64,000 nucleotides of DNA from CAYRJD01 sp965247395 (GCA_965247395.1 OZ252012.1:1798001-1862000); one strand, 5' to 3'. Shown: positions 28,804-44,260, numbered from the stretch's first letter. The notes: generated from the sequence alone by a model not told the origin. A program made the numbers and translations.

Positions 28804-31800
28804 GATGATTTGAGCCAGGGTTGTTTACGGAAGTATTTCAAAACAACAGCATGCCGGTCGGCATGATCGCTAGGTTTAGTGTGAAATGTCTCATATAGGC
28901 ATGCGAGATCTTCTTCATCTAGCCCGTAGAGATGTGCTACGCAAGCATCAAGCTCATGAATTAGGGCTTCTTTTTCATCAGGATCATTCGCGGATCCCAC
29001 TTCTACCCCGACCGCACCAGCCCATTGCTTAAAGCGCTTGTCGACGGCGGCTAAGCGACCAGATATTTCAACTACGCGTAAAGCAGCTGGATCCCCGTCT
29101 TTTGGGTCAAGGTAAGAGTCATCAAAATGTGCAATGGGGATTGGGAAGTTGTCAAAAATATGGGAGTCAAGATTTAGATCAACGACTCTTCGTGCGTACC
29201 AGTCCACGATCATTGAGCTAAGTAGGCCAAGTAAGAAGGCTTCTTTGCGCTCATGTGGTGAGGTCCCATCAGGCCATAGCAATACTCGTGCACCATGTTG
29301 TGCTACAACTTCTGGTGGCAGTAGTGCAGAAATTATTGTTCGACTGTCGGTTGCACGCGTGACTTGTCTAGCGGCAATTCTAGGCCTGTAGCAATGTAGC
29401 GTGGAGCTATCGTTTAGGTGATTAGAGTCAAACTCCGAAAAGATTGAGTTTGACTTTTTATGTGCTCTGACTCTCTTATCTTGTAAGTGCTTGGTGACCT
29501 TTTGGATTTTAGTTAGTCTGTAGTATTCACCTGTGTCTGGTTCCCACAGGTTGAACGATTTACCAGTGTAAACAGGCCAAGTCCCTTTTGTCACTTCGAA
29601 AGCTCCACGGGCTGGAAGAAACAGGTGCGCGTCGTTGGTTGCATCTAGTTCGCGATAGGGTCGAACAAGTGAGCGTCGCTCGTTGCGTGCAGTTCGGCAT
29701 AGAGCCTTGGCCGGTGCCGTGCCGTGCCGTGCCGTGCCGTGCCGTGCCGTCTAGTGTAGGCTCAGGAGTTTGTCCATCTAATCTTGGATGGTTGCGTAGT
29801 TTTAGAAAAAGCTTCAGTGCAGCAGGGTGTTGTGGGATAGATGGGAAAATGAGGTTAGCTGACCAGGTAAGGAATTCCTCTACAGGGACTTCATGTAACT
29901 GACAGGCCTCTAACTCATCACGTGACTTCAAAGTGGCTGAAAATCTAATTTGCCTATCAGGTTCTAAGGTTTTGGTAACAGCAATAAGTGCAATGGAGTA
30001 TCTTTCATCTACATCACCAAATACCCATTCACCCTTATTTTGGAGTACTACCACAGAAGAAAATGATCCCTGATCTAAGACTTCTCTTCTCCAGTTTTCT
30101 GAGCCAGCACCTTGTATTATTGTTCTAGGTAAAACCACTCCGATATGGCCATAATCACGTGTTAGCTCCAACATTCGCCACGAAAACGCCTTATATAGAT
30201 CAGTGTCACCTCTTCCTGACCGAGGAAAAGCAGAATTAAGAAACCCTCTATAGTGCTTTGCAGAGCTTTTGTCAGCTTCAAATTGTTCTTCAAGGTATGG
30301 TTTTGTGCGTTTTAGTTTGGCGATTCTTTGGGCTCTCTCGCTATTACGTGACTTTAGGCCCGGTATATATAAGCACCACCATGTATCTGTTTCAACCTTA
30401 ACTTTTTCCCAAGGGGGATTTCCAATAACAATATCAAAGCCCGGATTCTCACGGATAAAAACTTCTGGAAAGGTTGTTGGAAAATGCAATGGCTGTAGGT
30501 TATCAATACTTTCCTTTATAGATTTTTTACCTGCCTCTGCGTTGATAGTTTTTTCTGAAAAGTTTTCAAGCCTTGCTGTGTCGCAGTTTGGATCGTGCTT
30601 GGCGGTTACAAGATCAAAGAGTGCCCTAGCCGAACGGACATCTTCTTGAGCTTGAAGGTCTGCTTTGCGTGCGGTCTCAATCTCGGTTTTTGTTGCATCT
30701 GCTGTGTGCGCTAGTGTTTGAAGCGAATCTTCGGCGCGCTTAAGGAATTTTGGAACCTCATCTGCAAAGAGGTTGTCTTCGCTTTCTCCGTAAATAGCTG
30801 AAGCCTCTTTCAGCATTCCTACGCCGGTAAGGCTATCTCCACAAGCGAAGTTATGATCCAAAAAGGACAAAGGTAGGCCAGGGACAAAGGTGTGGATCCA
30901 AACAGACAAGCGTGCAAGCTCTACTGCAATCTGATTTATGTCCACACCGTAGACACAATGCCGAGCAACCTGTCGCCGTAGTAAAGAGCTTGTTTCTATG
31001 TCTTCGGCATATCCAAGCGACTTTTCTGATGCGGAGCGTAAGCGTTCTAGCTCACTTATTATCTCCGGGATAGGGTTGTCAACTAAGAAGCCTGAAAGGC
31101 GAGCCTCAATACGGTCAAGGGCAGCTACTAGAAAGTGCCCAGAGCCCATGGCAATGTCTGCACATTTGAAATCAAAGAACTTTTCCTTAAGATCTGCATC
31201 GTTGCCTTTAAGTAATTCCAGTTCTTCTATGTGCCTGTCAAGGGCTGGTTCTAGCGATTCATTAAGTAAGTGCTCTACAGCAAACGGCTTGGTAAAATAT
31301 GTGCCGGAGGCCTTTTTCTCACCGGAGCGATTCAGGAGTTCGAATTCACCAGCTTCGTTAGTTGCTAGCCGAGACTCAATGAGGCCTTCATAGATCGTCC
31401 CAAACTCACGGACCGATAGCGCTCGAAAGTCCACCGGGCCAACGCCTTCTGGGCTCTCATCGATAAACATTGCAGCCAGTGCTGGGCCTATCTCAGCGTC
31501 GCTTAGTTTGCTGAGTTTGCCTACCTCTGCTCCTATAGCGCTGTCGTCTATTTTGTTTGAAAAGAGCCCTCCGTTATAGACAGGCACACCTAGTTCTGGG
31601 TTGCCTTCATTGATCGCATCCCACAAAACCAAGATGCCGTCCCAGAGCTTTTGTGAATCTTTACTGAAACAGCCATCTCCGGCTTCAGCTTCTCTGTCAC
31701 TGTCATTGCCACTGCCGTGCAGCCGCTCAAAAATCCCTCTGACGGCTTTGGTTAGGGACGCGTCTTTGTAGGACTCGTTGGTTTTATATGGCAGCAGGCC

Positions 31801-32991
31801 TGTTGCTTCGGCATATGCCACAAACAGCAATCTGAACAAAATGAACATCACCTGCTCGTAGGCGCTGGCCAAGTCAGTCCTTGACAGGTCATTAGTGCGC
31901 CTGCGCTTTTGCAATCTTGTTGCCACCGCTTGCGCTAGCGCTGGAACCGTTTCGTTATAAACACGCTCGCGCAGGCGATGGGCTAGATCGGCTGCGAAGC
32001 GTTCGGACGCTTCCAGTGCCTCATCAACTGAACCTTCAGAAGCAAGCGCTTCGGCCGAAAACAGCGTCTGAAGGTAACCAGCGCTGTCAAAGGGCAAAAC
32101 GACGAGATTGAGCTCGACGAAAGTTTCGCCGCGGCCTCGTTGGCCTACGCCGATGTCAGAGCGTGCCGAATAAAGGCGTATTTCAGATCTTCTCGTAAGA
32201 ATCACCCAATCGATGCGGTTTTCTGGGTCGCGGCCTGCTTCCGCTAAGGCTCGTGATACTGGTGAGAAGCCGTTGAGGCGGCTGGACGGTGCGTCAAAGG
32301 GCTCGTCTTCGTTGCAAAACAATGCAACGGCAAGCGTTTCTCCAGCCCTGGTGAGCCTTGAAACATGGTTTTGCGAAGATTCGATATGGAAGCCAAGCCG
32401 CTCAATTAGCTCGTGCCCTCGCAGTGTCTTTAGCGGCCCTGAGCTTTTAACCGCTTCATTCCAGTCTGAACGATTGGGAACCCCGGCGAGTAGCTCTTGG
32501 GTGGCGAAGAGCCCGGTGTTGTTGAGGCCGAGCGGGCCGCGCTTCATCCATTCAAAAGGCGGGTCAAGCTGGGGCAACAGGTCTCGCAGCGTTCCAGTCG
32601 CGGAGTGCTGATCAGGGTTGTCCATGGCTGCAATAGCTATTTGCTTCGCTTGGGCAAGTTCAGCGCTGTCCAGCACGGGTGGGTTTCCACCGGCTGCTCC
32701 GCATATTGCGGCTCTCTTTTCGCCACCGGCTTGGTAGCCAACGATCACCAGCACGGGTGTTGCGCTTTTGCCCAACCGATCGCTCCACACCTTGCGTACG
32801 TCTGTCACCTTTGGCTTTGAGGAGGCCTCAATGCACAACACCTCGAGGCCGTTGGGAACCAGCTCACCGCCCCGTTCTTGGTAGTAAATGGCAAGAGGGC
32901 TCATGCCTTTCGGCAGCTCCGCGCTTCCCTTCCACTCCGGCCGCGGCTCAGTGCCATTGAGCTCTTCCGCGAGCTCCAGTCCCCAATTCAT
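28800..32991 (-). CDS. N6-adenine methyltransferase (Eco57I/PglX-like), now frameshifted at a 5-bp repeat
   Basis: The first frame runs 1143 residues from 32991. It has motif I ADIAMGSGHFLVAAL (about residue 620), a preceding SGTYFTKPFAVEHLL, and NPPWEKV (about 885), all typical of large class gamma adenine methylases. At 29716-29750 seven copies of a 5-bp unit sit inside the gene, and behind them the frame is lost after 45 odd codons. The true continuation (RPYRELDATNDAHLF, then WPVYTGKSFNLWEPDTG, recognition-domain-like) is in the next frame and runs to 28800. The span is 4192 bp; adding one unit gives 4197 bp, exactly 1399 codons. Losing two units would also work. I read this as a phase-variable gene caught in the off or truncated state. 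A sequencing error in the repeat is the alternative. Confidence 0.85.
29716..29750. repeat. Seven-copy 5-bp repeat (GCCGT on +), candidate phase switch
   Basis: Seven perfect GCCGT units, flanked by one imperfect unit (CCGGT). The unit length is not a multiple of three, so each gain or loss shifts the frame of the methylase gene. The present number leaves the downstream 600 bp of the gene out of frame. Confidence 0.95.
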
Positions 32992-33084
32992 AGCGGCGCC
33001 ACGCTAGGCGGTTGATGCGACATTGACCTAACTGCCACTAGCGATGAAAAGGCCAACCCTGGCTCACGTGTCTAGCGGTGTTTC

Positions 33085-34275
33085 CTAGTCAACCTGGTCA
33101 ACCAGGTTGAGTATTTCGTCAGGGACAAGGATTTCGAATACTTCCGGAGCCACCCAGAACACTTCACCTGTCGGACTTTTGCGCTGAAGAGTGGAAAGCA
33201 CTTTTTGATCTCGCAGGCGGTTTAGAAGATTGGTGGCAGTTCTTGCAACTACCCCCAACTCGTTGACAACTCGTGAAGTCGTCAGGACAGGATTAGCTAA
33301 TACGAGGTCGATTAGCTCGACAGCACGCGACCGGTCGCCAGACAATCTCGTTCGGTAATCTTCGTGCAAAGCAATGAGGTCCCTGGCCTGCTGAAGCGTC
33401 GCTTCAGCCTGTGCCTGCACCGCGCTGAGGAAATAGTTAAGCCAAAGGTCGTATCTGTCCTGCTCACGAACTGAGCTGAGTAGGAGGTAGTAATCACTCT
33501 GGTACTTCTTTACGGAAGTGCTGAGCGAAAGCAGTGGGTACTGCAACAGGCCTCGTGTGAGCATTTGAAAAATGATCAACAGACGCCCGGTTCGCCCATT
33601 GCCGTCCATAAATGGGTGGATGGTTTCAAACTGGTAGTGGACTAGGCCGATGACGATCAGGTCGGGCAGCTCGATATCAGCGTTGATGTAGCGCTCAAGG
33701 TCGTCTAACGCTTTTTCCATCTGTGGCACAGGCGGGGGCACGAAGACGGTTTTTAAATCACCCTTAGGCCCCACAGAGGCAATTTGATTCTGAACACGCC
33801 TGAACTCGCCGGGGGCCTTGCCTTGTCCACGAGGGTTCTGCATCAGAACACGATGCACATTGCGAAGGAAGCGAAGCGAGATTGGAAGGTCTTCGAGCTG
33901 CTTCAGTCCTTTGCTAAGCGCCTTGATGTAGCTCCGAACCTCCGCCACGGCGTGATCAGTGTTGCTCTCGGTTGACTGGGCTTGATCGGATAGGACATTC
34001 GACAACGATGTGTCAGTGCCTTCAATTCTGCTGCTGTCAAGCGCTTCACGTCCCATGTAAGTGTTCCGCAATAACCCAGGGTTCGGAAGGCTGCTGATGG
34101 CACCATCTAGTCGCCCAAGCGCTAAGGATGCTTTGTCCAACAGATTCATCGTGAGTGCACTTAATTGAATCTGTTCAGGTAAAGGGCTGGGGACAAATGC
34201 CATGACTTCGCCCTCATTGCTCGTGGCCGGCACAAAATGCCCCAATTTCTGGGGCTGGTCAAAGTCTTGGCTCAT
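33085..34275 (-). CDS. Fic family protein (putative AMP-transferase)
   Basis: A 396-residue protein with the Fic core IHPFMDGNGRTGR (about residue 220), which contains the catalytic histidine and the phosphate-binding GNGR. Upstream, SSRIEGTD (about residue 83) fits the inhibitory helix motif [S/T]xxxE[G/N], so activity is expected to be self-restrained. The C-terminal 100 residues contain a winged-helix-like part (VLTTSRVVNELGVVARTATNLLNRL), suggesting DNA binding, possibly to its own operators. The family usually transfers AMP to a protein target. The ATG follows GAGGAATTAG. It lies between the two restriction-like systems. Confidence 0.88.
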   Translation of the reverse strand: MSQDFDQPQKLGHFVPATSNEGEVMAFVPSPLPEQIQLSALTMNLLDKASLALGRLDGAISSLPNPGLLRNTYMGREALDSSRIEGTDTSLSNVLSDQAQSTESNTDHAVAEVRSYIKALSKGLKQLEDLPISLRFLRNVHRVLMQNPRGQGKAPGEFRRVQNQIASVGPKGDLKTVFVPPPVPQMEKALDDLERYINADIELPDLIVIGLVHYQFETIHPFMDGNGRTGRLLIIFQMLTRGLLQYPLLSLSTSVKKYQSDYYLLLSSVREQDRYDLWLNYFLSAVQAQAEATLQQARDLIALHEDYRTRLSGDRSRAVELIDLVLANPVLTTSRVVNELGVVARTATNLLNRLRDQKVLSTLQRKSPTGEVFWVAPEVFEILVPDEILNLVDQVD

Positions 34276-34316
34276 TTTTCTAATTCCTCTGCCTATTTGG
34301 TTGTGCAGGGAAGCGA

Positions 34317-34443
34317 GATCGTGCCGAATGAACCGGCGTTCGGAATGATTATAGCAGTTTCGTTCCGAATGGGTGAGCTGGTGTGAACGATCGTGCCGAA
34401 TGAACCGGCGTTCGGAATGATTATAGCAGTTTCGTTCCGAATG
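34317..34443 (-). promoter_or_regulatory. Two identical 55-bp promoter/operator copies upstream of the Fic gene
   Basis: Bases 34317-34371 and 34389-34443 are identical over 55 bp. On the minus strand each has a perfect TATAAT (34348-34353 and 34420-34425). In each, TTCGGAA and TTCCGAA (34339-34345 with 34363-34369; 34411-34417 with 34435-34441) form an inverted repeat that brackets the hexamer, as an operator would. No clear -35 box is seen. The first copy starts 41 bp from the Fic start codon. Confidence 0.75.
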
Positions 34444-34462
34444 AGCTGGCAGTCAGAGCGAG

Positions 34463-34612
34463 CTAGCCGACCTCGTTCGCCCGCGTAACCATTCGCCCGG
34501 CAGGGTCAAGTGAGTGAAGGTCAGCCAATCCGCTCACTGCCAGCACTCCGAATCGTGTCCGCGTAGAAGACGAAGACACAACTAGCGCAGACAACAATGG
34601 CTCCCCTTTTAC
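34463..34612 (-). other. Recognition cassette M5 (behind the second tract with 6 or 9 AG units)
   Basis: A 49-codon frame: EPLLSALVVSSSS, RFGVLAVSGLADLHSL, RMVTRANEVG, stop. It is the end of the third frame behind the AG tract, which is open across M3 and M4. The DL pair and the FGVLA block match the other cassettes. The array ends here, 20 bp from the Fic promoter repeats. Confidence 0.75.
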
Positions 34613-34728
34613 AAGGCGACTTGCCTCGGCAGCAGTCGTGTCTGCTTGCTCCCTTTGATCGCTGCTAAGTCGGTGGGTTTGCGGGTCGCTAATGCTTGAA
34701 AGTCCGTGCTCGTGTCCGCTATTGCTAT
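34609..34728 (-). other. Recognition cassette M4 (frame three of the first tract, 7 AG units)
   Basis: A 39-codon frame: AIADTSTDF, QALATRKPTDLAAIKG, TRLLPRQVAL, stop. It is the end of the frame that starts behind the first tract with 12 GA units and runs without a stop through M1, M2, the AG tract at its present length and M3. It resembles M2 in the middle and at the end. Confidence 0.8.
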
Positions 34729-34850
34729 CGCTGCCATCTTGGTGTCGTTCTCGTTGTCCGGCCCGGCCCTCCGCAATGAAGGTCGCTGATTGTTCGGCCG
34801 CTGAGAATACCGAAGGGGGGCTCGTCTTTGGTGAAGAGAATGGCAGGCCT
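34725..34850 (-). other. Recognition cassette M3 (behind the second tract with 8 or 5 AG units)
   Basis: A 41-codon frame: RPAILFTKDE, FGILSGRTISDLHC, TRTTPRWQR, stop. It is the copy closest to a canonical Type ISP segment and is clearly related to M1 (AILF.K, F.I, TI.DL, TR..PR). It can be read only if the frame that bypasses M1 and M2 is shifted by one AG unit. Confidence 0.8.
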
Positions 34851-34862
34851 CTCTCTCTCTCT
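34849..34862. repeat. (AG)7 dinucleotide tract, second frame switch of the cassette array
   Basis: Seven AG units on the minus strand, preceded by GATAACC, closely like the surroundings of the (GA)13 tract (GGGATAAC). Behind it the three frames lead to cassettes M3, M4 and M5. It lies between the present stop of ispN and cassette M3. Confidence 0.9.
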
Positions 34863-34868
34863 GGTTAT

Positions 34869-39389
<4,521 letters not shown>

Positions 39390-39390
39390 A

Positions 39391-40185
<795 letters not shown>

Positions 40186-40249
40186 TTTAAAAGCTTCTTA
40201 AAGTGGCAGAGCAACGGATGATTGCTATGTGGGAGGTTAGAACATGCAG

Positions 40250-42604
40250 CTAGCTGGCCTCACCCGTAGCGATATTTCCTGTTTCTAATAGCCGCCGCAA
40301 ACCTTCTTCGTTCAACACTGGAATGCCGTGTCGCTTGGCGTGGTTGGTTTTTGTTATGCCAGCATTCTCACCGGCCACCAGAGCGAACGTGACCTTTGAC
40401 ATTGAGCCAGAGACCTTGCCGCCGCGCTGCGCAATCGCTGCCTTGGCTGCGTTGCGATCTATGAACCAGCCGCCAAAGTTTCCACTAACCACCACCGATT
40501 TACCTTCCAACACCTGAGGCACAGCAGGCACCTCACCAGGCGCAAGCCGTCCGGGCACGATGTCAAACCGCACGCCGACTTTGCGCAGCTTCTCGATGAG
40601 TGTTTGATGCTGTTTGTCGGCAAAAAACTCCGCCACGCTCTGCGCTATTCCTGGCCCGATTCCATCAATGGCCTCTAGCTCTTCAACGGTGGCTGCCGTG
40701 ATCGAATCCAGGTAGCCGAAGTGCTGCGCCAGCAGCTCTGCGTTCGTCGGACCTAGCAGCTCTATCCCCAACCCGATTAGCAGATTCGCCAGCGGCCGCT
40801 CTTTGGCTTCGGCAAGCTGATCAAGCAAGTTTTGCGCAGATAGATCTGCGACCTTGTCCAACGCTGTTAACGGCTCCAGCGTCAAGGCAAACAGGTCACC
40901 AATGTCGCTAACCAACCCGGCCGCCACAAGCTGTTCGACGCGCCGTTCGCCCAGGCCCTCAATGTCCATAGCGCTGCGCCCGGCAAAATACGACAGCCCC
41001 TCACGTAGGCGAGCCCCGCACTCCCGATTGACGCAATAGGTATTCGCGTCGCCTTCTTCTCGGACGAGCTTGGTGGCACAGGAGGGACACTCGGTGGGAA
41101 ACTTCCAAGCCTTCGTGCTCTTTGGTCGCTGCGAGGCCACGTGCGACAACACCTCAGGAATCACCTCGCCGGCCTTGCGCACGATCACCGTGTCGCCTGG
41201 GCGGACGTTTTTTTCGGCCACCTGGTCTTCGTTGTGCAGCGTGGCAAGCGCCACGGTTGAACCGCCGACGAACACTGGCTCAAGCACGGCGAACGGAGTG
41301 GCTCGGCCGGTACGACCAATGGACACCTCTATGTCGATCAGCTTGGTGGAGCGCTCTTCGGGCGGAAACTTGAACGCAATCGCCCAGCGCGGGGCACGTG
41401 AGGTAAAGCCCAACGACTCACGCAGATCTAGCTCGTTTACCTTTACCACAACCCCGTCGATCTCGTAGTCGAGGCTGTGGCGTTTGTCCATCCAAAGCTT
41501 GCAAAAGTCGCGCACCTTGTCGAAAGATTTGAAGGTCTTTGCCTCTGGGTTGACGGGAAATCCCAGCTTCTTCATGAGCGCGAGCTCGTCTGTGGCTAGG
41601 TCTGCGCCGAGAGAGTCACCTCCCTTGTCGGTGGTTACCTGCCCAATGCCGTGAACCCATAATGACAAACCTCGACTAGCGGTGATGGTGGAGCTTTTTA
41701 GTCGCAGGCTGCCCACAGCGGTGTTGCGAGGGTTGAGGTAATTGATCAGTTGAGGTACGCGCGGCTTACGGGGAGATTTCGGTTTCGGCTTTGGCTTGCC
41801 GTCGGCTATCCACTGTTTTAAGTTCGGTTTCGGTTTTCCGTCGGCTACCCATAGTTCGTATTTCAGTGTGTTGTTTTCGTAGTCCTCTAGAGCCTTTAGG
41901 TATTCGGTTTCAGTGCGTTCCTTTAGCTCCTGGAACTTGGCGAACGACATATAAACCTCACCGCGTACCTCCAGCACCGATGGCGCATTGGCGGGCAGTT
42001 TCTTAGGTGTGTCTGCGATGGTGGTCACGTTGGCGGTGACGTCTTCTCCGACGCGACCGTTGCCACGGGTGGCGGCTTGAATGAATTGGCCGTTTTCGTA
42101 GCGGACCGATATCGCTAGTCCGTCGAACTTGAGCTCGCAGACGAAGCTGGGCTTGGCGGGTTTGTTGGGTTTGTTGGCGGGTGCGCTGCCGTCTTTTGTC
42201 GCGGTGTCTTTTGTCGTAGTGCTTTCAAGCGCGCGGAGCACGCGCTCGTGCCACGCGTCTAGCTCGGCTAGATCCATGGCGTTGTCGAGCGACAGCATCG
42301 GGCTGGAATGCGTGACCTCGTTAAACGTTGCTGCCGGCTCAGCCCCAACCGTGTCGGTGGGGGAGTCATCAACAGCGAGTACCGGGTGGAGCTTTTCTAA
42401 GTCGAGCAGCTCACGGAACAAGTCGTCGTAGTCGGCATCGGGAATTGTTGGAGAATCGTTGTAGTAGTCGATGTTGTGTTGTTTGATGGTGGCCCGCAAC
42501 TTAACCAAGCGAGCCTGCTCTGCTTTGGCCGTCTTAGCGCCGGGCCGCTTTGCGCTAGCGGTTCGTTTTGCCTGAGAAGCTTTGTTGGGGTTTGACGCAG
42601 GCAT
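40250..42604 (-). CDS. ligA: NAD-dependent DNA ligase
   Basis: A 784-residue ligase, longer than the usual 670-700. Adenylation motif KFDG (about residue 157), then the OB fold, the four-cysteine zinc finger (CPSC...CVNRECG, about 555), the helix-hairpin-helix repeats and the C-terminal BRCT domain (VVVSGNFGGWF). A Lys/Pro-rich insertion with a repeated ADGKPKP lies at about residues 255-285, and the first 25 residues are Lys/Ala-rich. An essential replication gene; the Type ISP genes follow on the same strand with no terminator that I can see, so read-through is likely. Confidence 0.96.
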   Translation of the reverse strand: MPASNPNKASQAKRTASAKRPGAKTAKAEQARLVKLRATIKQHNIDYYNDSPTIPDADYDDLFRELLDLEKLHPVLAVDDSPTDTVGAEPAATFNEVTHSSPMLSLDNAMDLAELDAWHERVLRALESTTTKDTATKDGSAPANKPNKPAKPSFVCELKFDGLAISVRYENGQFIQAATRGNGRVGEDVTANVTTIADTPKKLPANAPSVLEVRGEVYMSFAKFQELKERTETEYLKALEDYENNTLKYELWVADGKPKPNLKQWIADGKPKPKPKSPRKPRVPQLINYLNPRNTAVGSLRLKSSTITASRGLSLWVHGIGQVTTDKGGDSLGADLATDELALMKKLGFPVNPEAKTFKSFDKVRDFCKLWMDKRHSLDYEIDGVVVKVNELDLRESLGFTSRAPRWAIAFKFPPEERSTKLIDIEVSIGRTGRATPFAVLEPVFVGGSTVALATLHNEDQVAEKNVRPGDTVIVRKAGEVIPEVLSHVASQRPKSTKAWKFPTECPSCATKLVREEGDANTYCVNRECGARLREGLSYFAGRSAMDIEGLGERRVEQLVAAGLVSDIGDLFALTLEPLTALDKVADLSAQNLLDQLAEAKERPLANLLIGLGIELLGPTNAELLAQHFGYLDSITAATVEELEAIDGIGPGIAQSVAEFFADKQHQTLIEKLRKVGVRFDIVPGRLAPGEVPAVPQVLEGKSVVVSGNFGGWFIDRNAAKAAIAQRGGKVSGSMSKVTFALVAGENAGITKTNHAKRHGIPVLNEEGLRRLLETGNIATGEAS

Positions 42605-42624
42605 TTGTGTCGCAGAATACTGCG

Positions 42625-43620
42625 ATGGTGGGGCTTTCTTGGAAGGTATTTTTAGTGAAGGTATTGCCCTGGTTGCTGAGTGTGCTGTGGCTGTTGCTGC
42701 CGTGGAGTGTTGGCAACGTTTTCGTTGCGGGTAGCACCGATTCTGATCGGCTGTTCACGGTGACGATCGGCACTGGGCTCTGGGCGGCTTGGGGTGTAGC
42801 GCTGCTGGCGTCTCTGATTCGTCGGCCGTGGGCTCTAACTATGTTGCGACTAGCTAGCACCGGTGCGGTAGCGGTAACGCTTGCCGCTGTCATCTGGGTG
42901 GCTAACAGCGATGACATCGATGGCACTGGCATTGTTGGCGCTGGCAGCACAAGCACGGCCAGCGCAACCACAGTGCTGTCAACGGCGGCGGCTTCACTGG
43001 CTGTTGCGCACGTGGTGGTTATTGCGGCGGTGTCGTTGCTGCCTGAGATTGGCAACACCTTTGTTGATGGCCTCAGCTACGGCAACGAATCGCGGCTGCT
43101 GCTGCGAGCGCCGGTCGGCGTGTTGGTTGGACCGCTACCGCTGGCGTGGGCGTTCGCGATAGCGGGAATAGCTGCTGGGCCATTGGCGCTTGCAAACCGT
43201 CAGTGGGTTTTGGCGATCGTGCTAGCAGTGTTGGGCTGGCCGGTGGCGGTTGTGGCGACGCGATCGTTGCATCAACTAGCAATGCGCTGGATTGTGTTTG
43301 TGCCCAACGGGCTGGTGCTGGTCGATCAGCTGGCAACTCGTGAGCCGGTGTTGCTGTTGCGCAAAAACGTCGCACTGCTTGCGCCGACCCCAGCAAGCGT
43401 AGATCTGACAGTTGACGGCCTTGCTGACCTCAGCGGCAATGCGCTGGGTATTCCGCTGATGGCGTCTCTAGAAGAACCCGTGGCGATAATTCCACGTCAT
43501 ACAAAAAAATTTGCAGAGCAGTTGAACGTTTCGGAGGTGCTCTTCAGCCCGACTCGTCCCGGTGCGGCGTTGGTAATCGCAGTCGAACGAAAAATTGGTG
43601 TGGATGACCGCGCCAGATAG
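42625..43620 (+). CDS. Polytopic membrane protein of unknown function
   Basis: About 331 residues from the ATG at 42625 (the open frame begins inside the divergent ligA 5' end). Six or so hydrophobic segments in the first 210 residues are followed by a cytoplasmic-type domain of about 120 residues with strands such as WIVFVPNGLVLVD and EPVAIIPRHTKKFAEQL. I do not name the family. It overlaps the start of the PASTA gene, so the two probably act together at the envelope. Confidence 0.7.
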   Translation: MVGLSWKVFLVKVLPWLLSVLWLLLPWSVGNVFVAGSTDSDRLFTVTIGTGLWAAWGVALLASLIRRPWALTMLRLASTGAVAVTLAAVIWVANSDDIDGTGIVGAGSTSTASATTVLSTAAASLAVAHVVVIAAVSLLPEIGNTFVDGLSYGNESRLLLRAPVGVLVGPLPLAWAFAIAGIAAGPLALANRQWVLAIVLAVLGWPVAVVATRSLHQLAMRWIVFVPNGLVLVDQLATREPVLLLRKNVALLAPTPASVDLTVDGLADLSGNALGIPLMASLEEPVAIIPRHTKKFAEQLNVSEVLFSPTRPGAALVIAVERKIGVDDRAR

Positions 43621-44260
43621 CTCTATTACAGACGGCGCAGCTTCAGACGGCGCAACGCTGAGCGGCGCCGAAGAGCCAGATCCGGCTACTCGCCAGCGCC
43701 TGCGAATAACCGCGGCAATTGTGCTGTTCGTAATTGTTGTTGTGTCCGCCGTGTTAGTCAGCACCGTTTCGCCGCCTGGCGTGCTGAGCCATGTCGTCGG
43801 GCAATACAGCGGAAAGCCAATAGATGAGGTCCGAGCCGCCACCGAAGCCAACGCCTGGGTGCTTGACGAAGACCAGGTGCGCTCAAACACTTTCGAACAG
43901 GGTGCGGTGATCAGCCAATCTCCCACTCCGGGGACGCTGCTGGAAGAGGGTGAACTGCTAACCGTTGATGTGGCTTCGGGTCCGTTGCTGGTGCAGTTGC
44001 CGCAAGTGGTGGGATTGGCAGTGAACGATGCCGTTGAACTGCTGGAAGCCAACGGGTTTGTGGTGGGTTTGATCGTTCCGCGTTTTGAACAGAACATTCC
44101 GGCAGAACAGGTGGTTGAGCTAACGCTCAATGATGAAGCTGTGGTGGACGGCTCTGGCGCGGAATCTGGCACAGAGTCGAGCACAGAATCTGGCACGGAG
44201 CCAACCGCGGAATATGAGCCGGGGACGGTCGTGACGTTGACCGTGTCAGCCGTTGGCTAG
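43604..44260 (+). CDS. Membrane-anchored PASTA-domain protein
   Basis: About 218 residues. One transmembrane helix (LRITAAIVLFVIVVVSAVLV, about residues 30-50) and an outer part with PASTA repeats: VVGQYSGKPIDEVRAA ... SQSPTPGTLLEEG and LPQVVGLAVNDAVELL. Such domains bind peptidoglycan or muropeptides and are best known from PknB kinases and penicillin-binding proteins; no kinase domain is attached here. A Ser/Glu/Thr repeat (TESGTE) interrupts the last PASTA unit. The start overlaps the preceding gene. Confidence 0.82.
   Translation: MTAPDSSITDGAASDGATLSGAEEPDPATRQRLRITAAIVLFVIVVVSAVLVSTVSPPGVLSHVVGQYSGKPIDEVRAATEANAWVLDEDQVRSNTFEQGAVISQSPTPGTLLEEGELLTVDVASGPLLVQLPQVVGLAVNDAVELLEANGFVVGLIVPRFEQNIPAEQVVELTLNDEAVVDGSGAESGTESSTESGTEPTAEYEPGTVVTLTVSAVG

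Noticed and set aside
29588..29902. A plus-strand frame of 104 codons across the 5-bp repeat
   Set aside because: It is antisense to the methylase gene, which has convincing coding sequence on both sides of the repeat.
34317..34443. Two identical 55-bp repeats as a CRISPR remnant
   Set aside because: Only two copies with a 17-bp gap, repeats are longer than the gap and contain a TATAAT and operator-like arms facing the Fic gene; no cas genes in the window.
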